A stretch of DNA of 64,000 bases, from positions 62,001 through 126,000 of the forward strand of contig CAYPRB010000005.1 in NCBI GenBank assembly GCA_964413055.1. The letters run 5' to 3'. The notes under the pieces are model-generated. The model saw only the letters and a list, made by a program, of their open reading frames with translations. It did no database searches and was not told the DNA's origin. Positions 50,195-58,268 of this stretch are shown piece after piece. Both the position numbers and the translations under genes were made by a program. The DNA comes from UBA3102 sp964413055. Its GTDB lineage: Bacteria > Bacillota > Desulfotomaculia > Desulfotomaculales > Pelotomaculaceae. Positions within the stretch are counted from its first letter, which is position 1; each line of letters starts with the position of its first letter.

Positions 50195-51304
50195 CTATGC
50201 GCTTTCCAGCCAGAGCATGATCACGTGTTTGCCGGCCTCCGCTTCCCAGGCGTCCAACTGCTGCCGGTACGCCGCGGCCTGCTGTTCCAACTGCCGGCGT
50301 TCGGCGCCGTCCGCGGTGTTTTCCAGACGGGACTGCAGTTCGCGGTATTGCACCATGGTTTCGTGATATAAGGTGGTTACGTCCCGGCTTTCGTCCTGCC
50401 GGTCAAATACCGCTCCCAACCTGCCCAGCTGCGCCAGTAATCCGGAGGCGCCGCCCGCAGGTGCGGTAATCCTGACCACCACGACTTTTTTGCCGGCGCT
50501 CTGTTCGGGGAAGACTTCGGTCTGCGCCCCGGCCGCCGCCGCCAGGGACACCGCCTGGTCTTTAGCTTTTTCCGGTTCGGCGGCGGTCACTTTCAAAAGC
50601 GTGCTGTTGACAGCTATTTTGCTGCTCACGAAAGCCCGCGTTTCTTCCGGGGCGGAGCTTCCGTTTCCGGCGGGGTTGATGCCCGTGGCCGGGTTGGTAT
50701 CCCCGGAATCAGCTTGCGCTGCTTCATTGCCGCTGCCGGTTTCAGCAGCGGGACCGGCTTGCGTTTCACTGCCGGCGTCACCGGTACCTGCCGGCGCGTT
50801 TCCGGAAGTATCTGCTCCGGGAGGCTCACCCGCGGTGCCGCTGCCCTCCGGCGTTTGCAAACCGCCTTCAGGCGTTTCGCCCGGGCCGGCTATTCCCCCG
50901 TCCGGGTTTTCCACTCCCGCCGGCGGTGTCTGGTAGCCAACCGTTTTCCCGCCGTCCCCGGCCAGCTGCAGCCCGGTATGAATACCCAGTGAGCTTCCGG
51001 CAATCAGCAATGCGGCTGCCGCGGCGGCCGCCGCCGTACGCCAGGACGCGGGCAAGCGGGCTAAAAGCGGCTTCTTGTGCCCGTCCCGCAGTTTTTCCGT
51101 CACCGCCGCCGCCAGTCCGGGCGGCGCCGGTACTTCTTCCCGGCCGAGCTCCCGCAGCGCCCCGGAAACCCGCTTCTGCAGCGCCAGCGCGCGCGCGCAC
51201 TCCGCGCACCCCGCCGCGTGCCGCTCCAGCGCGGCCGCGTCGGTTTCCGCCAGCTCCCCGTCCGGGTAGAGCGCTATTAAAAATAATGCTTCGCGGCATT
51301 CCAT
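50195..51304 (-). CDS. Zinc-finger anti-sigma factor with DUF4349-like domain
   Basis: The 369-residue protein starts with a zf-HC2 anti-sigma domain (HAAGCAECARALALQKRV, giving HxxxCxxC). One membrane helix follows (about residues 90-107), then a low-complexity Gly/Pro/Ala/Thr linker (about 120-210) and an extracytoplasmic domain (FVSSKIAVNSTLLKVTA; VVVVRITAPAGG) ending in a coiled coil. It should bind the sigma factor inside the cell and sense an envelope signal outside. It is 6 bases downstream of the sigma gene and so cotranscribed with it. The sensory domain resembles DUF4349; the ligand is unknown. Confidence 0.87.
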   Translation of the reverse strand: MECREALFLIALYPDGELAETDAAALERHAAGCAECARALALQKRVSGALRELGREEVPAPPGLAAAVTEKLRDGHKKPLLARLPASWRTAAAAAAAALLIAGSSLGIHTGLQLAGDGGKTVGYQTPPAGVENPDGGIAGPGETPEGGLQTPEGSGTAGEPPGADTSGNAPAGTGDAGSETQAGPAAETGSGNEAAQADSGDTNPATGINPAGNGSSAPEETRAFVSSKIAVNSTLLKVTAAEPEKAKDQAVSLAAAAGAQTEVFPEQSAGKKVVVVRITAPAGGASGLLAQLGRLGAVFDRQDESRDVTTLYHETMVQYRELQSRLENTADGAERRQLEQQAAAYRQQLDAWEAEAGKHVIMLWLESA

Positions 51305-51310
51305 CAGTTT

Positions 51311-51925
51311 TCACCTTCTTCTGCTGCCCGCGGGCAATTCCTCGCCGGCGTCCCGCGCCAGCACCGTCATTGCCCGCCGCATGCTCTCGCGCGCCCGGTT
51401 GATCCGGGACTTCACCGTCCCCAGGGAGCAGCCCAGCAGGCGCGCAATTTCTTCGTAACTGTAACCGTGGATCTCCCGCAGCACCAGCACCTCCCGGTGC
51501 TCGCCGGACAATTCGCCCAGCGCCGCCCGCACCAGCGCGCGGAACTCTTTTTCTTCCAGCGCCTCCAGCGGGTTGCCGCCTTCCGCCGCCACTTCGCGCC
51601 TGATTGCGCCGCCTTCCGCGTTCCGGTACGGTTCGTCCAGGGACACTACCTGCCGCTTGCCGTTCTTGCGGCGAAAATTGAGGCACACGTTGACCGCGAT
51701 ACGGTGCAGCCAGGTGCCGAAGTCGGCCTCGCTGCGGAAACTGCCCAGCGCCCGGTAGGCCCTGATGAAGGACTCCTGGGCCAGGTCCTGGGCGTCGTCG
51801 CGGTTGCCCGACAGCTGCAGGCAGAGCGCGTAGACCCGGTTCTGGTGGATGCGTACCAGTTCTTCAAAGGCAAACAGGTCTTTATTCTTGGCTTTTTTAA
51901 CCAGCAAACCGGTACCCTCATCCAC
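51311..51925 (-). CDS. ECF RNA polymerase sigma factor
   Basis: This is a group IV (extracytoplasmic function) sigma factor of 204 residues. Region 2 (FEELVRIHQNRVYALCLQLS; DLAQESFIRAYRALGSFR) and region 4 (LREIHGYSYEEIARLLGCSL) are intact, joined by a charged linker. GTG 51925 is preferred, 10 bases after AAGGAG; ATG 51946 is upstream of that Shine-Dalgarno. It precedes its cognate anti-sigma gene. A promoter of the same type as its presumed targets lies at 51972-52000, so it probably activates itself. Confidence 0.92.
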   Translation of the reverse strand: MDEGTGLLVKKAKNKDLFAFEELVRIHQNRVYALCLQLSGNRDDAQDLAQESFIRAYRALGSFRSEADFGTWLHRIAVNVCLNFRRKNGKRQVVSLDEPYRNAEGGAIRREVAAEGGNPLEALEEKEFRALVRAALGELSGEHREVLVLREIHGYSYEEIARLLGCSLGTVKSRINRARESMRRAMTVLARDAGEELPAGSRRR

Positions 51926-51971
51926 GGGAAGTCCACTCCTTGCCAAATACTTAAAACCTCCCGTTTACCTT

Positions 51972-52000
51972 TTAGACACGGGCAGGCCGGAAAAAGTTCC
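51972..52000 (-). promoter_or_regulatory. ECF-type promoter of the sigma operon
   Basis: On the minus strand GGAACTT (52000-51994) and GTCTAA (51977-51972) are separated by 16 bases, an ECF-like -35/-10 pair. The spacing and both boxes are identical to the site at 52181-52209. Confidence 0.7.
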
Positions 52001-52180
52001 GGCCCCGGAAAAAGATCCGCCGCCGGGAGGCGCTTAGAAAGTTTATGTTAAAGGAAAGTTTTTCTGGGTAAAAAAATTTAACCGCCCCGCAGTTATTATA
52101 AAAGGGCGGGCGGCAGGGTGTCAATTAAATCCCCGTTAAAAACCGGCCGGTGATGACTGGTAAAAAATTTTTGCCGCGGG

Positions 52181-52209
52181 GGAACTTTTGGGACCGGTTG
52201 GCTGTCTAA
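52181..52209 (+). promoter_or_regulatory. ECF-type promoter facing the S-layer-like gene
   Basis: GGAACTT (52181-52187) and GTCTAA (52204-52209) are separated by 16 bases on the plus strand. The start of the S-layer-like gene is about 260 bases downstream, implying a long leader. The region 51947-52475 contains no gene; besides the two ECF sites it holds GC-rich stretches near 52320-52370 and a TTGACA at 52372-52377 with a weak -10. Confidence 0.65.
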
Positions 52210-52475
52210 CTAATCAGGTGGCAATCGAGGAAAAGACCTTCTGCGGGGCAGGAATTTGACTGTTTATGTAGAATATGTCTTTTGCCCGTTGCAATTGTGT
52301 TTCACACGCCAACGGCTGGAAAACGCGGCGGGGCCTGCGGCCCGGGCGCCGCAGTTGCGCGCGGAGCAACCTTGACAAGGGGGGATGCGGGAAAATTTAC
52401 ACGCCTTATATAAGAGCCGCCGTAAATAACGGCCGGTTCCGGTGAACCAAAAAACAACTTTTAGGAGGGAAACAA

Positions 52476-54635
52476 GTGATATTAAGGAGAAACAAGAAGA
52501 TTATCTCGATTCTCGTCACGCTGTCTTTCTTGCTGACCTTGCTGGTGCCCATGTCGACAGCGTTTGCCGCAACGAATAACTTTGCCGAAACCACGCCCTG
52601 GGTGCAGGACGGTGAGGATAAAGAGCTCGGCACGCTGGTAATCAGTGAGGATGAGGATCTGGGTACTAAATTCAGGAAAGGCGATGTTGTCACCATCTTC
52701 CTGCCCGAAGGGGTGGAGTACAGCACTCCCCCGAGCGTAGCTGAAGGTGTTTATTATGTAGATTCTGACGATATTGAGTTGACTGTCATTGCCGGTGCGG
52801 ATAATTATGTATCTTTTGAAATAACAGCGGATGGAAGTGGCAATGATAAAATTAAGGTATATTTCGGTGCGGATGGAAAAGCCAGCACGGTAGACATCGA
52901 TAGCGGCGTTACCGGCGATATCGACGTTGAAATTAGCGCTGCCGGCACAACCGTCACTTCCGAGTTTGTCACCGTAGCGCGTATTGTGGAAGGCGACACC
53001 ACTACCACCATTTCCTCGGTGAAAACAATTGGTCTCGGCGCAGTTGGTGCGATCGGAACCATACGCATTCAAGAAAACGCGGCCGGGGTTCTGAAGGCTA
53101 ATGATGATTACATTAAACTGGTACTGCCCAGCAGCAAGTACGAGTGGGTAAAAGGTGATAGCGAAGTAAGCAGTGCCAATTTAAATAAAGATGGAAATGA
53201 ACCAGCAGTTGAATTTGTAGATGATAGCTTCGGTACTAGAACTTTGGAAATCAAAGTGAATGATACCAGCAGCAGCCAGCCCGGCTTTATCACCCTCAGC
53301 GGGTTGGAAATTGATGTCGATGATAGTGCAAAAGAAGAAGAAGAAGTGGAAGTGACCATCAAGGGCAACGAAGTGACCGAAGAGGACATCGTTGTCGCGA
53401 AGACCGGGGATTTTGGTTTTGACGTTTATGTCGACGGCGACGTGGAAACCATCATCGCGGGCAGGACCGGCGAAGAACTGCCCACCATCGTTATTGATGA
53501 AGTGGTAGCGGACAGCTGGATTGCTGGAAGAACCGTGAAATTTGAACTGCCTTCCTGGGCGGAGTTCGCAAACCAACCTAGTGATAATGATGTATTTGAT
53601 GGTGCGCCTAAACTAAATAGTAAAAAAGATGAGCTTAGATACACTGTAAAAGATGGTGCTAGTGACGAAGCAGAACTAGACTTTGAGGTTAAAATTGACG
53701 CCGACGCTCCCGAGGGCGACCTGGTGCTTAAGATTTCCGGCAGCGCCGGTGTGGAAGACGAACTGGTGGTTGCTGAAATCGTGAAGCCTTTCAGTATTAC
53801 TGCGGGCAAGCCGGGCATCACCATTGGTGAAAGAAACCAGCAGCTCGGTGACATTATCCTCACCGAAGCTGAAGACGGGGCGCTGGAAGAAGATATCTGG
53901 GTAGTCTTTGAAGCCCCGGCCGGGATAACCTTTGCGGACACCCCGGCGGTGGAAGTAACGGACGGCGACCTTGAGGTCGACGACGAAGACGCGAGAAAAG
54001 AGTATTTTGCCTTCCGGATTGACGAGGAAAGCAACAAGGAAGCCGGCACCATCGAAATTAGCGGTATTGAGTTCGACGTGGACCGCACTCTTCCCGCCGG
54101 CGACATCGCATTTGATGTCTATTTGATAGCAAGTGAAATTGAGGAAGACGACGGCGATATTATTGAGACTAAAGACATTTACGACATCGAAGACAACGAG
54201 AAGTATTTGGAAAAAGTAACCAGCGTAGTGGTGGGCACTATTGTGGCCGAAGGCAAGAGTAAAGCCGAATTCGTTATTGGTGAAACCACCTACACTTTAA
54301 ACGGTGAGGAGCAGACCATGGATGTGGCCCCGTACATTAAGAACGACCGCACTTACATGCCGGTCAGGTTCGTGGCCTACGCCGCCGGTATCTCCGACGA
54401 CAACATCATGTGGAACCAGGCCGAGCAGAGCGTGGTCATGATCAAGGGCGACCGCGTGGTCAAGATGTTCATCGGCAGCAACACCATGCTGATTAACGGC
54501 GTTGAGTTCGTCATGGACGTTGCTCCGGAACTGGTGGATCCCGGCCGCACCATGCTGCCGGTCCGCTGGGTAGCCCAGGCCCTCGGCTGTTCGGTCGAGT
54601 GGGATGAAGCCACCCGGACCGTAACCGTTAACTAA
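52476..54635 (+). CDS. Large S-layer-like secreted protein
   Basis: The 719-residue acidic protein has a signal peptide (KKIISILVTLSFLLTLLVPM, cleaved after AFAA) and about four related units. Each has a GTxxI-type start: LGTLVISE (near 52), IGTIRIQE (near 193), LPTIVIDE (near 334) and LGDIILTE (near 457). The C-terminus (about 596-719) is a copper amine oxidase N1-like pair of repeats (RTYMPVRFVAYAAGI; RTMLPVRWVAQALGC) that often anchors S-layer proteins of this group. GTG 52476 follows AGGAGGG. Base composition alternates between GC-rich and AT-rich blocks. It lies next to an ECF-type promoter, so the sigma factor may control it. Its role as the S-layer subunit is inferred. Confidence 0.82.
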   Translation: MILRRNKKIISILVTLSFLLTLLVPMSTAFAATNNFAETTPWVQDGEDKELGTLVISEDEDLGTKFRKGDVVTIFLPEGVEYSTPPSVAEGVYYVDSDDIELTVIAGADNYVSFEITADGSGNDKIKVYFGADGKASTVDIDSGVTGDIDVEISAAGTTVTSEFVTVARIVEGDTTTTISSVKTIGLGAVGAIGTIRIQENAAGVLKANDDYIKLVLPSSKYEWVKGDSEVSSANLNKDGNEPAVEFVDDSFGTRTLEIKVNDTSSSQPGFITLSGLEIDVDDSAKEEEEVEVTIKGNEVTEEDIVVAKTGDFGFDVYVDGDVETIIAGRTGEELPTIVIDEVVADSWIAGRTVKFELPSWAEFANQPSDNDVFDGAPKLNSKKDELRYTVKDGASDEAELDFEVKIDADAPEGDLVLKISGSAGVEDELVVAEIVKPFSITAGKPGITIGERNQQLGDIILTEAEDGALEEDIWVVFEAPAGITFADTPAVEVTDGDLEVDDEDARKEYFAFRIDEESNKEAGTIEISGIEFDVDRTLPAGDIAFDVYLIASEIEEDDGDIIETKDIYDIEDNEKYLEKVTSVVVGTIVAEGKSKAEFVIGETTYTLNGEEQTMDVAPYIKNDRTYMPVRFVAYAAGISDDNIMWNQAEQSVVMIKGDRVVKMFIGSNTMLINGVEFVMDVAPELVDPGRTMLPVRWVAQALGCSVEWDEATRTVTVN

Positions 54636-54666
54636 CCGGTTGGCGGGTTGATTTGAAGTAGTTGTT

Positions 54667-54697
54667 GGAAGCCCAGATCCTGCGGGACTGGGCTTCC
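54667..54697 (+). terminator. Hairpin after the S-layer-like gene
   Basis: GGAAGCCCAG (54667-54676) pairs with CTGGGCTTCC (54688-54697), with an 11-base loop. No T-run follows, so termination is uncertain. Confidence 0.55.
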
Positions 54698-54754
54698 ATA
54701 TCTAACAGGCCGCCGGGAAGTGCGGCCAAATATTTAAGAAAGGGGGGTGTCAAT

Positions 54755-55834
54755 GTGTTCAAACGTGGATTATCCGTGCTATTGGCGCTTTCCTTTGCAT
54801 TGGTGTTTTATACTGCCCCGGCCCTGGCCGCCGGGGAGGAAGCTGACGGGTTGAGCCTGGACCAGGCCGTAAAAATGGCCCTGGAAAGGAACCGGGCCCT
54901 CAAAATCCAGAGACTTGCGGTCGATAAGTCGACCGAGCAGCTTGATGACCTCAGGGACACGATCAAGCACGTGCCCGCGACCGGCGTGTATATCCCGGAA
55001 GTGTCCGCTGTCTGGAGCGGGTTTCTCCAGGCGCGGGCCGGCGAGCGCATCGCCCAAAAGGAATTTGAATACGCGCTGCAGCAAACGGTGGTGGACGTGA
55101 AAGAAAAATACTATGCGGTTTTGAGCCATGCCAGGCAGGTGGAGCTTGCGGAAACTGATCTGATGATAGCGCGCACCAAAATGAACCACGCCCGGTTGAA
55201 ATACCGGTTGGGGATGCTTACCCAGGCGGAGCTTTTGGGAATGGAGACGCAGTTGAAGAACGCGCAGAGCAGCCTGGTGACGGCGCAAAACGACCTCGAC
55301 CAAAGCTATACGGAGCTTGCCATGTTGACCGGGTTGAACGAAAATGACCGGCCGGAACTGAAAGACGAGACGGTTTTTGAGGAGGCGCAGTTCACCTCGC
55401 TGGATGCGGTGCTTGCCCGGGCGCTTTCGCAGAACCACAGCGTGTGGGCGGCGGAGCAGGCGGCTTTGGTTGCAAAGAGGGTTAGAGAACACGCCGCCAA
55501 TTACGAGGTCGGCGCCATCGAAGCAAAGATCAAGGATATTGAAGCCGGCAGCGCCAGGGAGCAGGTGCGGGCGCAGGTAAAGTTGCTTTACCTGACGCTG
55601 CAGGGGTTGGAAAAAGCTCATGCCACCCTGGAGCAAAAGGTGGCGGTGTGCGAGGAAGCGCTGCGTGTAGCCAGGATTCAACAAGAAGTGGGCCTGGCCA
55701 CCGTCCTGCAGGTGCAGGAGGCGGAGGCGGCCTGTAATGAAGCGGTAAAAGATTTGCGGCAGCTGGTGTACAGTTACGACCAGGCCAAGTCGCAGCTGGA
55801 AATACTGACCGGTAAAGATATCATTCCGGCATAG
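54755..55834 (+). CDS. TolC/OEP-family protein
   Basis: The 359-residue protein has a signal peptide (SVLLALSFALVFYTAPALAA) and two halves of long alpha-helical OEP repeats (LSLDQAVKMALERNRALKIQ; FTSLDAVLARALSQNHSVWA), each with the typical periodicity, plus TELAMLTGLNEND. OEP proteins form outer-membrane channels in diderms, but this lineage is monoderm, so its exact place is uncertain; it may span an S-layer or thick wall. GTG 54755 follows AAAGGGGGG. A terminator follows. Confidence 0.82.
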   Translation: MFKRGLSVLLALSFALVFYTAPALAAGEEADGLSLDQAVKMALERNRALKIQRLAVDKSTEQLDDLRDTIKHVPATGVYIPEVSAVWSGFLQARAGERIAQKEFEYALQQTVVDVKEKYYAVLSHARQVELAETDLMIARTKMNHARLKYRLGMLTQAELLGMETQLKNAQSSLVTAQNDLDQSYTELAMLTGLNENDRPELKDETVFEEAQFTSLDAVLARALSQNHSVWAAEQAALVAKRVREHAANYEVGAIEAKIKDIEAGSAREQVRAQVKLLYLTLQGLEKAHATLEQKVAVCEEALRVARIQQEVGLATVLQVQEAEAACNEAVKDLRQLVYSYDQAKSQLEILTGKDIIPA

Positions 55835-55874
55835 CAGCGGTGGTTTTTTACCCGGGTCAGGGAAAGATATGCCT

Positions 55875-55910
55875 AACAGCCGTATCCGGAACGGGGCGGC
55901 TGTTTTTTTA
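55875..55910 (+). terminator. Terminator after the TolC-like gene
   Basis: AACAGCCG (55875-55882) pairs with CGGCTGTT (55897-55904) and is followed by T. Confidence 0.85.
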
Positions 55911-55923
55911 TAACCGGCAATCC

Positions 55924-55983
55924 TTGACATGGGCGGCAGCCGGACATTATACTTAATCTATTAAAACATTTAAAAGATTAAGT
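55924..55983 (+). promoter_or_regulatory. Promoter and operator of the marR gene
   Basis: TTGACA (55924-55929) and TATACT (55948-55953) are 18 bases apart. An inverted repeat ACTTAATCT (55951-55959) / AGATTAAGT (55975-55983) overlaps the -10 and transcription start, the usual position for autorepression. A direct repeat ATTAATACT at 56507 and 56528, before the HlyD-like gene, may be a second site. Confidence 0.7.
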
Positions 55984-55994
55984 GGTGGTGGGCC

Positions 55995-56459
55995 GTGGAG
56001 CATAAAAAAATAGAGCATTACTTCTCCCGCCTGGAGGAAGTGTTTATGGAAATGAGCCGGCGGCTGCACGTCGAGCTGGCCGGGCAGATGGTCGCGGGCA
56101 TTACCGGGAGCCAGTTCCTGGTTTTGAAGATCATCAGCGGCCGGGGCCGGGTGACGGTTTCCGGGGTGGCGGACGGGCTGGGCGTTTCCCTCAGCGCCAT
56201 AACCGCCCTGGCGGACCGGCTGGTCAAGGCCGGGCTGGTGGTCAGGTCACGCGATGAAAATGACCGGCGGCTGGCCTGGCTGGAAGTGACGGAGCGGGGC
56301 CGGGAAGTTTTTAACCGCTGCAACGAGGGCCGGAAAAAGGTGGGCACGAAGTATTTCGGCCGGCTGGGCGAAGCGGACTTACGGAAACTGATTGAAATTT
56401 ACGAGAAACTACTGTCTTTTATGCGGGCGGAGAACGCGGGAGAAAAAGCAGGCCGGTAA
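55995..56459 (+). CDS. MarR-family regulator
   Basis: The 154-residue protein is a winged-helix MarR regulator (TVSGVADGLGVSLSAITALADRLVKAGLVVR; the wing SRDENDRRLAWLEVTERGRE). It starts at GTG 55995 after GGTGGTGGG. It most likely represses itself and the HlyD-like gene 110 bases downstream through the AT-rich repeats, responding to a small molecule; the TolC-like gene may be part of the same export group. Confidence 0.9.
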   Translation: MEHKKIEHYFSRLEEVFMEMSRRLHVELAGQMVAGITGSQFLVLKIISGRGRVTVSGVADGLGVSLSAITALADRLVKAGLVVRSRDENDRRLAWLEVTERGREVFNRCNEGRKKVGTKYFGRLGEADLRKLIEIYEKLLSFMRAENAGEKAGR

Positions 56460-56570
56460 CTTGTTTTTGGTTGATGCGGCTTCCTGCGGCCGGTTTGCAC
56501 ACTGATATTAATACTGTAAAACATGCTATTAATACTATTAATATGGAATTAAAGGGCGGTATAAAAGTAG

Positions 56571-57284
56571 ATGGCGGAAAACAATCCTGCGCCGGCAGCG
56601 GCAGCGGCCAAAGGAAAAGGCCTGAGAAAAAGGACCATTATTTTGCTGGTCCTCGCGGCCATGATTTTTACCCTGGCCGCGGTGGCCTTGTTTTACTGGT
56701 ATCAAAGCGCGCATTACGTGGCTACCGGAGACGCGCGGGTGGACGGGGTTATCGTCAAGGTCACCCCCCGGATATCGGGCCGGATCCTGGAAATGTACGT
56801 CGAGGAAGGGGACGTGGTAAAAGAAGGGGATTTCATTGCCCGCCAGGACACTATAAACCTGCCTGCCGGTACCGGCATGGACCTGGCGGTAGTCAAGGCG
56901 CCCACCGGCGGCACGGTAATCAAAAAGACCGCCCATGCCGGTGAAATGGGGGTGCCGGGCCAGGCCGTGGCCATGGTGGCCGACCTGGAGGAGCTTTACA
57001 TAACGGCGAATATCGAAGAAACAAAAATCTATAAGGTCAAGCCGGGCCAGAAAGTGGAGTTCAGTATCGACGGCATTCCCGGGGTGAAGTTTGCCGGGTG
57101 GGTGGAGTCTGTCGGGGAAGCCACCTTGTCGACCTTTTCCCTGCTGCCGGCCCTGAACAGCAGCGGCAGCTTTACCAAGGTGGTGCAGCGCATCCCGGTA
57201 AAAATCGGGATTGCGGACTACCGGGGACAGCGCCTGCTCCCGGGCATGAACGCCGGGGTGCGGATAATCTTAAAAGACCGTTGA
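56571..57284 (+). CDS. EmrA/HlyD-like efflux adaptor
   Basis: The 237-residue protein has a basic N-terminus, one membrane helix (about residues 22-44) and the biotinyl/lipoyl barrel (TGDARVDGVIVKVTPRISGR; VKAPTGGTVIKKTAH). It lacks the long coiled coil of most HlyD proteins, so it is a short form. No transporter gene follows it: a terminator comes at 57324. It may work with a transporter coded elsewhere and perhaps with the TolC-like protein. Confidence 0.85.
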   Translation: MAENNPAPAAAAAKGKGLRKRTIILLVLAAMIFTLAAVALFYWYQSAHYVATGDARVDGVIVKVTPRISGRILEMYVEEGDVVKEGDFIARQDTINLPAGTGMDLAVVKAPTGGTVIKKTAHAGEMGVPGQAVAMVADLEELYITANIEETKIYKVKPGQKVEFSIDGIPGVKFAGWVESVGEATLSTFSLLPALNSSGSFTKVVQRIPVKIGIADYRGQRLLPGMNAGVRIILKDR

Positions 57285-57323
57285 CGGTCACCCAATTATC
57301 TTATCATGAGACGTTAATATTTT

Positions 57324-57355
57324 CACCGGTTTGCGGGGCCGGTGTTTGTTTTTAC
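57324..57355 (+). terminator. Terminator after the adaptor gene
   Basis: CACCGG (57324-57329) pairs with CCGGTG (57339-57344), with a T-rich tail. Confidence 0.75.
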
Positions 57356-57505
57356 CTTTGAGTAGGTTGTTGACGAAGTAATCAATTTTGCTTTTCCAAA
57401 AATTAGACAAATTTCTTAATATCCTGCTTGACGGGTTAAATTTGTGGTAGAATAGTCGTGAATATATTGACTGCATTTCAAAAAGACAGGCCGGGGAATT
57501 ACCAA

Positions 57506-58237
57506 ATGAAGGTGCATTTGCTCGGGGCGTCTGTCGACGCGCTGACCATGGAAGAAACGGCCGGGCGGGTGGCGGGCTTTATTGAAAGCGGCCGGCCGCA
57601 CCGGATCATAACTTTAAATCCCGAGTTTTTATACCGCGCGCAAGCGGACCGCCGTTTGCTGGAACTGGTGCACCGGGCCGACCTGGTGACGCCGGACGGG
57701 GTGGGGATCGTCTGGGCCTGCCGGATGGCGGGCAATCCGGTGCCGGAACGGGTAAGCGGTATCGACCTGATGCGGCGCCTGCTGGAAATGGCCGCCGGCG
57801 CCGGGTGGCGTGTTTTTTTGCTGGGCGCGGCGCCGGGAGTGGCGGAAGAGGCGGTCGCCGGGCTTGTCCGGTGCTTTCCGGGCCTGCGGGTGGCCGGTTG
57901 CCACCACGGTTATTTTAGGGAGGCGGAAAGCGCCGCGGTGGCCCGGATGATCCGGGACGCCCGCGCGCAGCTGGTTTTTGCCGGCATGGGCGCCCCCCGG
58001 CAGGAAATGTGGCTGGACCGGTATCTGGAAGCAACGGGAGCCGCCGCCGCCCTGGGGGTGGGCGGCAGTTTTGACGTTCTCGCGGGCAGGGTGCAAAGGG
58101 CCCCCGCCTGGGTGCAGCGCCTGCACCTGGAATGGCTGGCGCGTCTGCTGCAGGAGCCGTCACGCTGGCGCCGGCAGGCGGTGTTGCCCCTTTTTGCCTG
58201 GCTGGTGCTCAAGAAATACAAGTTGAAGCTATTTTAA
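57506..58237 (+). CDS. TagA/WecG/CpsF glycosyltransferase
   Basis: Family members transfer N-acetylmannosamine (or related sugar) to lipid-linked GlcNAc in wall polymer synthesis. The 243-residue protein has HRIITLNPEFLYRAQADRRL, DLVTPDGVGIVWA, VSGIDLMRRLLE, and FAGMGAPRQEMWLDRYLEAT, whose conserved positions are typical; GVGGSFDVLAGRVQRAPAWV follows. ATG 57506 is favoured; GTG 57458 lengthens it without added conservation. wecB at 28 kb could supply UDP-ManNAc. csaB follows 31 bases later. Confidence 0.92.
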   Translation: MKVHLLGASVDALTMEETAGRVAGFIESGRPHRIITLNPEFLYRAQADRRLLELVHRADLVTPDGVGIVWACRMAGNPVPERVSGIDLMRRLLEMAAGAGWRVFLLGAAPGVAEEAVAGLVRCFPGLRVAGCHHGYFREAESAAVARMIRDARAQLVFAGMGAPRQEMWLDRYLEATGAAAALGVGGSFDVLAGRVQRAPAWVQRLHLEWLARLLQEPSRWRRQAVLPLFAWLVLKKYKLKLF

Positions 58238-58268
58238 CGCGGGATTTCTGCAATCGGGAGAACTGACC

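Noticed and set aside
57428..57453. TTGACG...TAGAAT before the TagA-like gene
   Set aside because: The spacer is 14 bases, shorter than SigA promoters allow, so it was not listed.
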